Below are positions 24,217 to 32,198 of a stretch of 47,036 nucleotides of DNA, one piece after another; the first letter of the stretch is position 1, and each line of letters begins with the position of its first letter. Under the pieces are notes generated by a model. It was not told the origin of the DNA, did no database searches, and saw only the letters and a list, made by a program, of their open reading frames with translations. The stretch is taken from NCBI GenBank assembly GCA_937925845.1, contig CALAML010000209.1, positions 1 to 47,036 of the forward strand, given 5' to 3'. The translations under genes were made by a program, and so were the position numbers. Source of the DNA: an uncultured Acidimicrobiales bacterium. GTDB lineage: Bacteria > Actinomycetota > Acidimicrobiia > Acidimicrobiales > CALAML01.

Positions 24217-25494
24217 CTACGCGCTGAGGGAGTACCAGACGTCGAGGCGATGCAGGAGCTGCAGCACACTGCACCACACCGCAACCTCAACAATTTGGGC
24301 CGGGGTCAGCGCTTCGGCCAACTCAGCCGCTCCGTCGGAGGTCACCTCGCTTGGGCTCGGCGAAATCATCCGGGCCATCGAGACGGCGTGGATCGCCGCT
24401 TCGGGGAAGTCCTCAGGCAACGCCTCGCCGCGGTTGGTGAAGGCAGCCACCGCATCGAAGTCCTCAAGGGTGAGATCCGGAGCCAGTCGCTTGGCCAGAC
24501 CCAGCATGTCGGCGGCCAGTGTGTCGGAACCGACCACCTCGGCAAAGACCCGCCCGGCCAACAGCTTGGCCGGTAGACCGATCTCGGACTCCTCCGGCGA
24601 AAGGTTTTCGCGAAGCATGGTGGCGAGGGCTCGAGTGGCGGCCTTGCGCTTCATCCTCGCCAACACGGCAAAGCGGTGACCGGTGATCTCGGCCAGGTAG
24701 GCCTGGGCCGCAGAACCATCGGTGGGGACACCCTTGGTCCACGTCTTTTCCAACCGCACCGCGCCCGGGGCGAGCCTGGCCACGCGAGCGTAAGTGCGCC
24801 AACCATCGACCGGCACCGCATCGGCCGACGCGGTGGGGGCATAGGGCTTCCAGGCGTGCTGACCCGCACTCCAGCCGGTCGGCTCGATCAGGGCGGCCAC
24901 GTCATCAAGGGCTTCGGGCTCCAGCTCGATCCCCATCGCATCCATGAACTTGTTCAGGAACCCCATGTTGGCGATCGACATCACCAGCCATTCGAGCTCG
25001 GCCGTGGTGACGTACTTCGCCAGCTCCTGACCCTGGGCCCGGGTGATGTCGGCCGGAATCCGAGACAGCCCCTCGGCCACCGCCACCACCGCAGCCTCTT
25101 CCTTGGTGTAGGTGCCGGTCACCGCGTCGGTGGTGGCGCCGCGGCGCAAGGCGTAGGAACAGGTGTGGGCCGAACAGTAGGCACACGATGCGGCCCGGCT
25201 CGACGTGTACATGGCCAAGCCCTGGAGATCCTTGGGGAAGCCCGGTGCCATCAGCGCCGCCGGCAGGTTCAGGAAGTTCGGCACCATCAGGTTGTAGGTG
25301 CGAAACCCCACCGGCCACACCTCAAGGGCCATGTCGCAGTTGGGGACCACACCGATCAGCTCGCGCACCATGCCAAGCATCGGTCCGTAGCGCTCGTGCA
25401 AGGTCTCGAACGGCACAAAGCTCGGTTCGATGTGTTGCGCCAACGTGGTGGCAGCAGTGTCGGAGGCGGCAGAAGTAGGCGTGGACGCGCTCAT
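24217..25494 (-). CDS. Carboxymuconolactone decarboxylase / AhpD-like family protein
   Basis: A 425-residue protein with two alpha-helical halves. The N-terminal half has the AhpD/CMD active-site motif SCAYCSAHTCSYALRRG (CxxC plus His three residues later, about 125-141), typical of alkylhydroperoxidase-like redox enzymes. The second half (about 230-400) has the same helical character but no CxxC. The C-terminus ends VWCSVLQLLHRLDVW. The ATG at 25494 is chosen because a leaderless -10 box, TAACTT on the minus strand (25507-25502), ends 7 nt before it. The real substrate is unknown; peroxide detoxification is inferred from the motif. Confidence 0.8.
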   Translation of the reverse strand: MSASTPTSAASDTAATTLAQHIEPSFVPFETLHERYGPMLGMVRELIGVVPNCDMALEVWPVGFRTYNLMVPNFLNLPAALMAPGFPKDLQGLAMYTSSRAASCAYCSAHTCSYALRRGATTDAVTGTYTKEEAAVVAVAEGLSRIPADITRAQGQELAKYVTTAELEWLVMSIANMGFLNKFMDAMGIELEPEALDDVAALIEPTGWSAGQHAWKPYAPTASADAVPVDGWRTYARVARLAPGAVRLEKTWTKGVPTDGSAAQAYLAEITGHRFAVLARMKRKAATRALATMLRENLSPEESEIGLPAKLLAGRVFAEVVGSDTLAADMLGLAKRLAPDLTLEDFDAVAAFTNRGEALPEDFPEAAIHAVSMARMISPSPSEVTSDGAAELAEALTPAQIVEVAVWCSVLQLLHRLDVWYSLSA

Positions 25495-25501
25495 GGACAA
25501 G

Positions 25502-25507
25502 AAGTTA
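25502..25507 (-). promoter_or_regulatory. Leaderless-type -10 box of the CMD-family gene
   Basis: TAACTT on the minus strand, 7 nt before the ATG at 25494. Confidence 0.45.
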
Positions 25508-25557
25508 CCAGCGCCGCCCCACCCTGTCCCCAGCGTTACCAGCCCACCCGCCACCCC

Positions 25558-25614
25558 GCCCGAAATGTCGGAAGAATGCGACAGCGTTTGTCGTTTTCTT
25601 CCGACATTTCGGGC
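25558..25614. repeat. Family A hairpin element, single copy
   Basis: A 57-nt inverted repeat with a perfect 19-bp outer stem; the left arm begins GCCCGAAATGTCGG and continues GAAGAA, and an inner GCGACA/TGTCGT stem almost closes it. It lies 15 bp after the MGMT-like gene and before the CMD gene, both on the minus strand. Its core (AATGTCGGAAG and CTTCCGACATT) recurs in the tandem copies at 42641-42754, so it is a dispersed element and may act as a terminator. Confidence 0.7.
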
Positions 25615-25629
25615 TGGGCTGGGTGGAGT

Positions 25630-26022
25630 TTAGGAGCGGAGGGTTTTGATGCGGGCTCGGCCTCCGGGGAGTTTGGCTGCGAGTGGGCTGTCGGGGTCGA
25701 TCACGTTCCACACCGGTGCCACCTCGGCCTGGTCGATGCCGGTGTCGACCGCTTCGATCGCCAACTCGGCCACCACTCTCAGGTTCATGCCCGTCATCAC
25801 CGGACACGAGCCGTCGGCGTGGTGACGGGTGGCCAACCGCTGGCGAAGCTCGGTGAAGGTGATTCTTTCGTCGGCGGCCAGATGGTTGATCTCGGCTTCG
25901 ATGTCGGCAGGGCTTGGGATCAACACGGTGGTCCCAGCCTCCAGGTCGGCGAACCGCTTCTTGTTCACCTTGGTGTAGGTAGGGCGAGCCTGGTCGTAGC
26001 GCTCGGCAAAGGACAACGCCAT
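25630..26022 (-). CDS. MGMT-like (alkyltransferase-like) family protein
   Basis: A 130-residue protein. The pattern GTTVLIPSPADIEAEINHL, RITFTELRQRLATRH, GSCPVMTGMNLRVVAELAIE and a C-terminal VWNVIDPDSPLAAKLPGG matches a conserved bacterial group annotated as MGMT-family proteins. The classical PCHR active-site motif is absent, so methyl transfer as in O6-methylguanine repair is not supported; DNA binding is possible but unproven. Its ATG shares one base with the stop of the MerR regulator upstream (TGATG), so the two form an operon. Confidence 0.6.
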   Translation of the reverse strand: MALSFAERYDQARPTYTKVNKKRFADLEAGTTVLIPSPADIEAEINHLAADERITFTELRQRLATRHHADGSCPVMTGMNLRVVAELAIEAVDTGIDQAEVAPVWNVIDPDSPLAAKLPGGRARIKTLRS

Positions 26023-26894
26023 CAGCCTGCCACCTCGCCAGCCGGAGCAACCGGCCACTGGATCTCGGTGAGGAGATCGGCCTCGGCCACCTCTTCCGGA
26101 GTGTTGAGGTAGATCTCGCGCACCAGCCCTCCAGTGGAGTGGCCATTTTCATGGAGCCAAGTGCCAAGCGAGGCGTACGACCGACCCATGTCGTCGTAGG
26201 AACCCTGATGGGTCAAGGCGGCAAACGGACCGCCGGCGACCTCGGTGGTGCCGATGGCGCCCGGGCCTGCACCCTCGGCAACTTCTCCGCCGCCAGCCGG
26301 GCTCAGCTCAGCCAGGCGAGTGGCCACCTCGGGGGTGACCGGCACACACATGGCCAGATCACCCCGGGCATCGGCTTCCGGCATGCCGTGGTACATCGTG
26401 AAGGGAACTCCGGCCGGGCCGGCTTCAACGGCGGCCAGTTCGGCAAAGACGGCGCCAAAGCCGCCAGGAATGGCCTGCTCCAACTCGTCGTAGAGCGGGG
26501 CACACCTCGAGTAGGCGACCAGCTGGGTTTCGGCATTCTTGAGCGTGATATCGGTGGACATGGTGAACTCCTTACGGTTGAGGAAGCGCTGCGCCTGCAA
26601 CGCTTTTCGCTTGAGCACCTCTTGTTGGGCTTCCAACGATTCGAGGTGAGACGTCAACAACCGATCAGCGTCACCGCCGTCGAGCACTTCGGAGATCTGC
26701 GCCAGCGGCATGTCGATCAACCGCAGGTCACGGATGGCCTGGGCCCGACCCAACTGCTCCGGCCGGTAGAACCGGTAGCCGGATTGAGGATCGACCCGAG
26801 CCGGAACCAACAGGCCCGACTGGTCATAGTTTCGCAGCGACTTCACCGAGAGCCGGGAGGCTTCGGAGAAGCGGCCGATTGGCATCAACGTCAT
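26022..26894 (-). CDS. MerR-family regulator with GyrI-like effector domain
   Basis: A 290-residue regulator. The MerR helix-turn-helix is at about residues 4-75 (PIGRFSEASRLSVKSLRNYD, then SGYRFYRPEQLGRAQAIRDL), a dimerisation helix follows, and from about 115 comes a GyrI/Bacterial-transcription-activator effector domain (VPFTMYHGMPEADARGDLAM, GGPFAALTHQGSYDDMGRSY, REIYLNTPEE), a BmrR-type ligand-binding fold. The ATG at 26894 is preceded by GGAG at 8 nt, which decides it over an in-frame ATG at 26930. It is coupled to the MGMT-like gene and probably responds to a small hydrophobic or cationic ligand. Confidence 0.88.
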   Translation of the reverse strand: MTLMPIGRFSEASRLSVKSLRNYDQSGLLVPARVDPQSGYRFYRPEQLGRAQAIRDLRLIDMPLAQISEVLDGGDADRLLTSHLESLEAQQEVLKRKALQAQRFLNRKEFTMSTDITLKNAETQLVAYSRCAPLYDELEQAIPGGFGAVFAELAAVEAGPAGVPFTMYHGMPEADARGDLAMCVPVTPEVATRLAELSPAGGGEVAEGAGPGAIGTTEVAGGPFAALTHQGSYDDMGRSYASLGTWLHENGHSTGGLVREIYLNTPEEVAEADLLTEIQWPVAPAGEVAG

Positions 26895-26931
26895 GCGACT
26901 ATCTCCGGTCTCCCCCACGGGGAGGGTCAAG

Positions 26932-27576
26932 TTACAGATTGTCCTTGCGCTTGGTAAGGGCTTTTCGGGCTACGAGAAGGGCTCCAATGGGCAGGAGAGC
27001 GAGCGGGTTATCGCGGACCCATTCGATCAGGTCGGCTCCGAAGGCGACGATCAGGACCAGGCCGGGGATGATGCCGATCCCGGTGCCGATCAGGAAGGGC
27101 ACCCGCTTCACCGACGAGACGCCGAGGAGCCAGTCGGCGGGTGGGATCTGGCCGGTCAGGACCCTCAGCACCAGCACCGGCCACACCCCACCGGCCTCGA
27201 TCCGTTCATCAAAGGCCCGCAGCCGGGGCGGGATCCGATCCTGCACCCACTCCCGACCCACACTCCGGGTGAACTCGAAGGCCAGCCAGCTCGCCCCCAT
27301 ATTGCCGATCCACGACAGCGCCACCGCCACTGGCGTGGACCACACCAGCGAGGCCGGAACCATAAAGAACACGCCCGGCACCCCGAGCGGCTGAATCAGC
27401 CACATCGCCACCACAAAGGCGATCGGCCCCCAAACCCCCCACGAGCGAATCCGCTCCTGAAACATCTCCGAATCGGAAAGGCCCTCGAACCATCCGAGGC
27501 GCCACCCGACGACGGCGATGACAACCACCCCGGCAAAGCCGACCAACGCCAGCCGTCTCGTGTCAGCGGCGATCAC
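26932..27576 (-). CDS. TVP38/TMEM64 (DedA superfamily) membrane protein
   Basis: A 214-residue membrane protein with about five hydrophobic segments and the SNARE-associated/VTT pattern: MWLIQPLGVPGVFFMVPASL, IGNMGASWLAFEFTRSVGRE and ILRVLTGQIPPADWLLG-like stretch (here VLRVLTGQIPPADWLLG). Family members act in lipid scrambling or membrane homeostasis. The start is GTG at 27576, overlapping the stop of the enoyl-CoA hydratase gene (GTGA), so the frame upstream inside that gene is ignored. Confidence 0.8.
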   Translation of the reverse strand: MIAADTRRLALVGFAGVVVIAVVGWRLGWFEGLSDSEMFQERIRSWGVWGPIAFVVAMWLIQPLGVPGVFFMVPASLVWSTPVAVALSWIGNMGASWLAFEFTRSVGREWVQDRIPPRLRAFDERIEAGGVWPVLVLRVLTGQIPPADWLLGVSSVKRVPFLIGTGIGIIPGLVLIVAFGADLIEWVRDNPLALLPIGALLVARKALTKRKDNL

Positions 27577-28307
27577 CGGCCGGTGAAGTTGGGGGTGCGC
27601 TTTTCCCGGAATGCCTTTGGCCCCTCTTGGGCATCGTCGCTGGCCCACACGTTGGCGAAGGTATCGGCCAGTTCCGGCGACAGCGCCAAGCCATCCTCGA
27701 GCGCATTCAGGGACTGCTTGTGGCCAGCGATCGACATCGGCGCCAGCGCGGTGAGTTCATCAGCCCACTCCAGCGCCTCGGTGGGCTCAGCCAAACGGTG
27801 CACAAACCCCAGATCATGAGCCTTGGCCCCCGACACCTCGTGACCGGCCAACAACATGGCCCGAGCCAACGACGGACCAACGGCCTGAGCCAGCCGACGG
27901 GTCGTGTACTGATCCACCATGATCCCCAGCCGCACCGCTGGAACCCCGAAGCGGGTCTTCTCGGTGGCGGTGCGGAGGTCGGCGGCGATGGCCAGCTGAG
28001 AACCCAAACCCAACGTGGCCCCATGGCTGGCACAAATCGTGAGCACTGGTAGATCCCGCAGCTCATGCAACATCGCCGACAGCTCTCGATGAAACTCGTC
28101 GCCCTCCACACCGGTGAGGTCGGCACCCGCACAGAAATGCTTGCCCCGGCCGCTTATCACCAGCACGCGGGTGGAACCCAGATCGGCCATTGCGGCCCGC
28201 AGCTCCACCAGCGTTGCCAAATCGACGGCGTTGGCGGCCTCACTGCGGTCCAACTCAACATGGCGAACGCGATCAGCCGCTCCGAGCTGTTGAACATGGA
28301 CAACCAT
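27573..28307 (-). CDS. Enoyl-CoA hydratase/isomerase family protein
   Basis: A 244-residue crotonase-fold protein: VRHVELDRSEAANAVDLATL at the N-terminus, the oxyanion-hole loop LVISGRGKHFCAGADLTGV, then ICASHGATLGLGSQLAIAAD and a C-terminal FANVWASDDAQEGPKAFREK, the usual end of enoyl-CoA hydratases. The second-shell Glu of classical hydratases (in the GxxxE region) is not clearly present, so the exact reaction on the acyl-CoA is uncertain. GGAGG is 8 nt upstream of the ATG. It is coupled to the TVP38-like gene. Confidence 0.85.
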   Translation of the reverse strand: MVVHVQQLGAADRVRHVELDRSEAANAVDLATLVELRAAMADLGSTRVLVISGRGKHFCAGADLTGVEGDEFHRELSAMLHELRDLPVLTICASHGATLGLGSQLAIAADLRTATEKTRFGVPAVRLGIMVDQYTTRRLAQAVGPSLARAMLLAGHEVSGAKAHDLGFVHRLAEPTEALEWADELTALAPMSIAGHKQSLNALEDGLALSPELADTFANVWASDDAQEGPKAFREKRTPNFTGR

Positions 28308-28423
28308 CTGTGACGCCTCCTGGCGATACCCCGACCGGTCGCCCCACAGTAGCCATCAGCTTCCTGGACCTCCCCTTGTCGCCCGGGCCAACCGGCTGTC
28401 CACCCGCCGAGCAACCCACCGAC

Positions 28424-28439
28424 CGCGTCCGCGGACGCG
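28424..28439. repeat. 16-bp perfect palindrome
   Basis: CGCGTCCGCGGACGCG, identical to the core of the longer palindrome at 28491-28518. Because both are self-complementary, the two could also pair with each other across the intervening 51 bp. Confidence 0.7.
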
Positions 28440-28490
28440 CCAAAACCACCAGTGGTGGGCGAGAAGCCCTGATGCGACCACCCACCGTGG

Positions 28491-28518
28491 GAAAGGCGCG
28501 TCCGCGGACGCGCCTTTC
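28491..28518. repeat. 28-bp perfect palindrome
   Basis: An uninterrupted palindrome running from GAAAGGCGCGTCCG to its exact complement CGGACGCGCCTTTC. It has the A-tract/GC-stem/T-tract shape of a bidirectional intrinsic terminator, yet it lies between two divergent genes, where a terminator is not expected. It could instead be an operator or a REP-like element. Confidence 0.75.
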
Positions 28519-28641
28519 ACCCATTCGGCAACGCGACCCAACTCCGCTCAGCCCACCCAAACTTGGGCATCCACCGATGAGAAAAGCCCGAAAACTAGCC
28601 TCAGAGACACCCCTGACCTTGACCGATTGCGCGGATTCCCC

Positions 28642-30825
28642 ATGGTTTTGACTCTTGTTGTCGCACTGATTGGCCTCGGTTGCGCCTGGCTAAGGCGCAG
28701 CAGCGGCCAAGCAGAACCCATCCGGCTGCTGTGGTGGCCGCTTCTCATCGTGGCCCTGTTTGCCCGGCTGATCGCGGCGGTGGCCGACGGAAACCTGGCC
28801 GTCTTCGCCGAAGTCTCCATGCTGACGGCGCTGCTCTGGTTCTGCCTGCGCAACGTCACCATCAAAGGGCTCAGCATCGTCGCCCTCGGTATTACCGCCA
28901 ACCTGGTGGTGGTTGCGCTCAACGAAGGCACCCCGGTGCGTCCGGCGGCGGCAGTTTCGGCCGGCCTTATCGATGAAAGCCAGCTCACCACCTCCGACTT
29001 CGGTGGCCCACGCCACCTCGAAACCGCTGAGGACCGGCTGAGCTTTCTCGGGGACAACATCGCCGTTGGCCTCACCAATCAGGTGCTGTCGTTCGGCGAC
29101 CTGATCCTGCTCGCCGGGCTCGGCAACGTGGTGTACACCGCCTCCCGGGCCATGTTCGCCGGCCGCAGGACCGAAGACTCCGAAGCATCCCGCCCACTCG
29201 TGCTCGACCCCGATGCCGCTCCGGCAACAGTCGACAGCCGCTGGGCCCGCATCGGTGAGACGACCCCCGACATCGCCGTCTCCACGAACCCCGACGAAGA
29301 AATTGATCCGGACCAGACCGTGGTGGGGCCGGGTCGATCGGCCGAAACCGAAGAAGACGACGTCATCGATCTCGACGAGCTCGAACGCACCTCTCGCACG
29401 GCTCCGAACGCAGCCGCTACCGCCGCGGACGGGACTGAGACCGAGTCCACCACCGATGCGGCCACGGCCGATGAAATCGACCTGCGAACCTCGACCCGCA
29501 ACGACGGCAAACTCGTTGATCGTCAACGCCGCACCATCAACCTGGACGACCCGGCACCCGAAGTCGACCCCGACGTCGCCGCGGCGTTCGGCTACGGCGA
29601 AACCACCCCCTCTACGCCCGCCCCCGTAGCCGCAACCACCACGCCAGAGCCGGAAGCATCGGGCGCCGAGCCCGCCCGCCCCTATCAGGTGCGGGTTGTC
29701 GAGTCGGCCACGATCGCCGCCGCCTTCAAGTGGGATGAACCGGCGACCGACCTGGAGTTGATCAACGCCAACGACATCGACGGCGCCGACACCGCCCGTC
29801 GCGATGGCGGCCTCGGATGGCCAGCCCAGCCTGCGCTTCGGAGCGAGCCCGACCCGGCCAAGCCCAACTCTCCTGGCGACCTCCCCCGCGCCGACGCCGC
29901 CGAAGAAGCCCGCCTCGACGCAGCGTTCGGCCCGCTGATGGGAGACACCGACGCCAACGTCGTCCCGCTGATGGCCAACGAAAACCGGCCGCCGCTCATC
30001 GTTCGTGCGCCAAAAGCTTCGGGCCTGGCCCCCACCCCACCCCCGGCCCGTACCGAAGCCTTCGACGGCGTCGATGTGGTTGTTGTTCGGTCCCGCTTTG
30101 CCCGCCAGACGCCGCAGTCCGTGCAACCAGGCACATCGAGCCCAGTGACCCCAGTGACCCCGGTGGCCGACCGGAACGCCTCCGCGGTCCCATCGACTCC
30201 AGCCGCGGCGAGTCAGGAACAGCGGCAAACGACAACCGGTGGATGGGTCGTGGCCGAAACCCCAGACGCTGGTGACATCGAAACTCCCGATGGTCCTGAA
30301 GCTCCCGAAGCTCCTCCGGCATCGGAGCCCGCGCCGCTCCCGGCGGCAGCATCGGACCGGGACGCTCTTGCTGCCGCCCGACCCAGCCACGCCGAGCCGA
30401 CTCGAACCGGGACCGTCGTCGAAGCCGACACCGAGGTCAGCAACGTGGTGGAGTTCGACCGGGCCCGACGAGCCAACCAACTCTCGGAACATCGCGTGAG
30501 CGGCCCGGTAATCGCGCCCGCCGAAACCAGTGATGGAGTGCTCAACACCAGCGGCCGGACCAGCGTCGCGAGCGACCAGGTATTGGACCTCACCGCCGAC
30601 GAAGCGGCCGACTCCATCGGCTCCGCCGCGTCACCGGCGTTAGCCATCGACGCAATCGAGACCATCGATGCCGACGCCGAGCCGGCCCCCCAGGTGATCA
30701 GCATCAAAGACGGCTCGGCGACCACCGAAGCACTCTCGGCAGACCGAACCCTGGTCAACTCCCTCGCCCAACGCCGGGATCTCAACCTGGCCCGGCGCCG
30801 CATCGACGACAGCGACCAGGGCTAG
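28642..30825 (+). CDS. DUF5317 membrane protein with a very long disordered tail
   Basis: A 727-residue protein. The first roughly 175 residues are a DUF5317-like membrane domain: hydrophobic segments MVLTLVVALIGLGCAWL, LLWWPLLIVALFARLIAAV and LLWFCLRNVTIKGLSIVALG, then ALNEGTPVRPAAAVSAG, DRLSFLGDNIAVG and LSFGDLILLAGLGNVVY. The remaining roughly 550 residues are Asp/Glu/Ala/Pro/Thr-rich and predicted disordered, rich in IDLDEL- and VSTP-like stretches with no domain I recognise. The ATG at 28642 is chosen; a TTG at 28627 would add five residues. The tail appears cytoplasmic if the membrane segments number four to five. Function is unknown. Confidence 0.7.
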   Translation: MVLTLVVALIGLGCAWLRRSSGQAEPIRLLWWPLLIVALFARLIAAVADGNLAVFAEVSMLTALLWFCLRNVTIKGLSIVALGITANLVVVALNEGTPVRPAAAVSAGLIDESQLTTSDFGGPRHLETAEDRLSFLGDNIAVGLTNQVLSFGDLILLAGLGNVVYTASRAMFAGRRTEDSEASRPLVLDPDAAPATVDSRWARIGETTPDIAVSTNPDEEIDPDQTVVGPGRSAETEEDDVIDLDELERTSRTAPNAAATAADGTETESTTDAATADEIDLRTSTRNDGKLVDRQRRTINLDDPAPEVDPDVAAAFGYGETTPSTPAPVAATTTPEPEASGAEPARPYQVRVVESATIAAAFKWDEPATDLELINANDIDGADTARRDGGLGWPAQPALRSEPDPAKPNSPGDLPRADAAEEARLDAAFGPLMGDTDANVVPLMANENRPPLIVRAPKASGLAPTPPPARTEAFDGVDVVVVRSRFARQTPQSVQPGTSSPVTPVTPVADRNASAVPSTPAAASQEQRQTTTGGWVVAETPDAGDIETPDGPEAPEAPPASEPAPLPAAASDRDALAAARPSHAEPTRTGTVVEADTEVSNVVEFDRARRANQLSEHRVSGPVIAPAETSDGVLNTSGRTSVASDQVLDLTADEAADSIGSAASPALAIDAIETIDADAEPAPQVISIKDGSATTEALSADRTLVNSLAQRRDLNLARRRIDDSDQG

Positions 30826-30893
30826 CCAGACTCCTCAAGATCCGGTCAGCAGCGTTGTTGTGGCTATAGCAGTTGCAGCTGTCGGAGAGCGCT

Positions 30894-30907
30894 GTATCGA
30901 AAGATAC
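30894..30907 (+). other. GNRA-capped hairpin in a possible leader
   Basis: GTATC-GAAA-GATAC, a 5-bp stem closed by a GAAA tetraloop, inside a wider GCGCT...AGCGC pairing (about 30891-30936), followed by AGACAC-G-GTGTCT. It lies 70 bp upstream of the small membrane-protein gene at 30977 and could be part of a structured leader. Confidence 0.35.
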
Positions 30908-30976
30908 GGTTACCCAGGCTGGAGCGCAGAGACACGGTGTCTTGAACCGCCCCGAGCGACACGGGATTGGCAGGCG

Positions 30977-31258
30977 ATGACCGAAACCACAGACCCAGTA
31001 GTGGTGCGGCGGGCGAAGATCGCCCGTATGGCAGGCCTAGCCCGACGCGTCGGCTACACCATGTGGCTCATCGCCGTGGTCATCTTCTTTGTGGGCTTCG
31101 CCACAACGTTCACCTCGATCCAGGCTCAGATCATTGTGGGTCTACTGATCGCCGGATCGGTGCTGCTGCTTCCCGCCATCATCATCGGCTACGGCGTCAA
31201 CGCGGCCAATCGCGACGAAGCACGAGAGGCCGCGGAAGCCCAGCGCAACGCCGGCTAA
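30977..31258 (+). CDS. Small two-helix membrane protein
   Basis: A 93-residue protein: a basic N-terminus (VVVRRAKIARMAGLARRVGY), two membrane helices (MWLIAVVIFFVGFATTF and QIIVGLLIAGSVLLLPAIII), and a charged C-terminal helix (ANRDEAREAAEAQ). No family recognised; similar small proteins are common in actinobacteria. The ATG at 30977 is chosen over an upstream frame because the upstream part is not protein-like. It stands alone between the DUF5317 gene and a TetR gene. Confidence 0.65.
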   Translation: MTETTDPVVVRRAKIARMAGLARRVGYTMWLIAVVIFFVGFATTFTSIQAQIIVGLLIAGSVLLLPAIIIGYGVNAANRDEAREAAEAQRNAG

Positions 31259-31520
31259 CCAGGCCGGGGCCAAACGATGACGCTCGTGATGTTGCGGTGA
31301 GCGGCGGGCGGTGAAACGATCTGGCCACCCCTACACCGTGTTCAATCGGTGACCGGACACAGTCTTGCGCCGACGATTTCGTCGACCGCAGGCCGAGTGT
31401 GGGGCTGGCGACTTCGGGGGGACGCCAGCCTCACGCTCTTCCAAAGGGTGTATCACCGCCCAGGAATCAGGCTGTCCTGCTCCGGGTTGCTCATACCACC
31501 GCTACGCTTCTTCGTGCCCC

Positions 31521-32114
31521 ATGACCACTCGCCTCCCTGCGCCCGAGCGCCGACGTCAACTCCTGGATGTGAGCCTTGACGTTTTTGCCGCCAAGGGTTT
31601 CCACGCGGCCTCGATGGCCGACGTGGCAAAATCAGCTGGCGTCACCAAGCCGGTGCTCTACCAGCACTTCGACTCGAAGGAAGCCCTCTACGAAGAGCTC
31701 CTCACCGACGTCGGCGACCGGCTGCTCTCCGAGATCCAAACCGCCGTGGCGGCAGCCACGAGCGGACGCGACCGGGTCCACAAGGGTTTTCGCTCGTACT
31801 TTCGGTTCGTGGCCGCCGACCCGTCAGCGTTCCTGCTGCTGTTCGGAGGCGCCACCAGGCGCGAAGAACTTTTTGAAGACCAGACCATTCGCGTCGAGAC
31901 CGCCGCGGCCAACACCATCGCCGAGCTGATCGAGATCGAGGGGATGTCGCTTGAGCGCCGGATCCTTTTAGCCAAAGGCATCGTGGCCATTGCCGAAGGC
32001 ACCTCGCGCGCCTGGGTGCAGGAAGGTATCGACCTCGACCCCGACGAGCTGGCCGACCAGGTCGCCGGTTTGGTCTGGGGTGGCCTCCGCCGAGCCCGCC
32101 CCCTCACCGACTAG
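31521..32114 (+). CDS. TetR-family transcriptional regulator
   Basis: A 197-residue TetR protein: N-terminal PAPERRRQLLDVSLDVFAAK, GFHAASMADVAKSAGVTKPV and LYQHFDSKEALYEELL form the DNA-binding domain (about 8-55), followed by an all-helical ligand domain. The ATG at 31521 begins the conserved region. Its neighbour 84 bp downstream is an aldehyde dehydrogenase with its own promoter; TetR proteins often regulate an adjacent gene, so this is a candidate target. Confidence 0.9.
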   Translation: MTTRLPAPERRRQLLDVSLDVFAAKGFHAASMADVAKSAGVTKPVLYQHFDSKEALYEELLTDVGDRLLSEIQTAVAAATSGRDRVHKGFRSYFRFVAADPSAFLLLFGGATRREELFEDQTIRVETAAANTIAELIEIEGMSLERRILLAKGIVAIAEGTSRAWVQEGIDLDPDELADQVAGLVWGGLRRARPLTD

Positions 32115-32161
32115 CGAGTTCCTTTCACCTGCGGTTTGGCCAGCCCACGGAGTCGGCCGCT

Positions 32162-32191
32162 TTGCGCCAAGTCGGTCGCGCTTTCTAGCCT
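32162..32191 (+). promoter_or_regulatory. Promoter of the aldehyde dehydrogenase gene (leaderless-type)
   Basis: TTGCGC (-35), 18-bp spacer, TAGCCT (-10, 32186-32191), then 7 nt to the ATG at 32199. Transcription would start at or next to the start codon. Confidence 0.55.
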
Positions 32192-32198
32192 TGGGTTG

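Larger units (their letters stand above)
28308..28641. other. 334-bp divergent intergenic region with palindromes
   Basis: No gene is supported here. It separates the enoyl-CoA hydratase gene (minus) from the DUF5317 gene (plus). It contains a 16-bp palindrome at 28424-28439, a CCACC/GGTGG inverted repeat near 28446-28458 and a 28-bp perfect palindrome at 28491-28518. Promoters for both genes must lie here, but I cannot assign them with confidence. Confidence 0.6.

Noticed and set aside
28690..30492. A 600-codon minus-strand frame opposite the DUF5317 gene
   Set aside because: It is Gly/Arg-rich low-complexity sequence without a recognisable domain, as expected opposite a GC-rich plus-strand gene with Asp/Ala/Pro codons.
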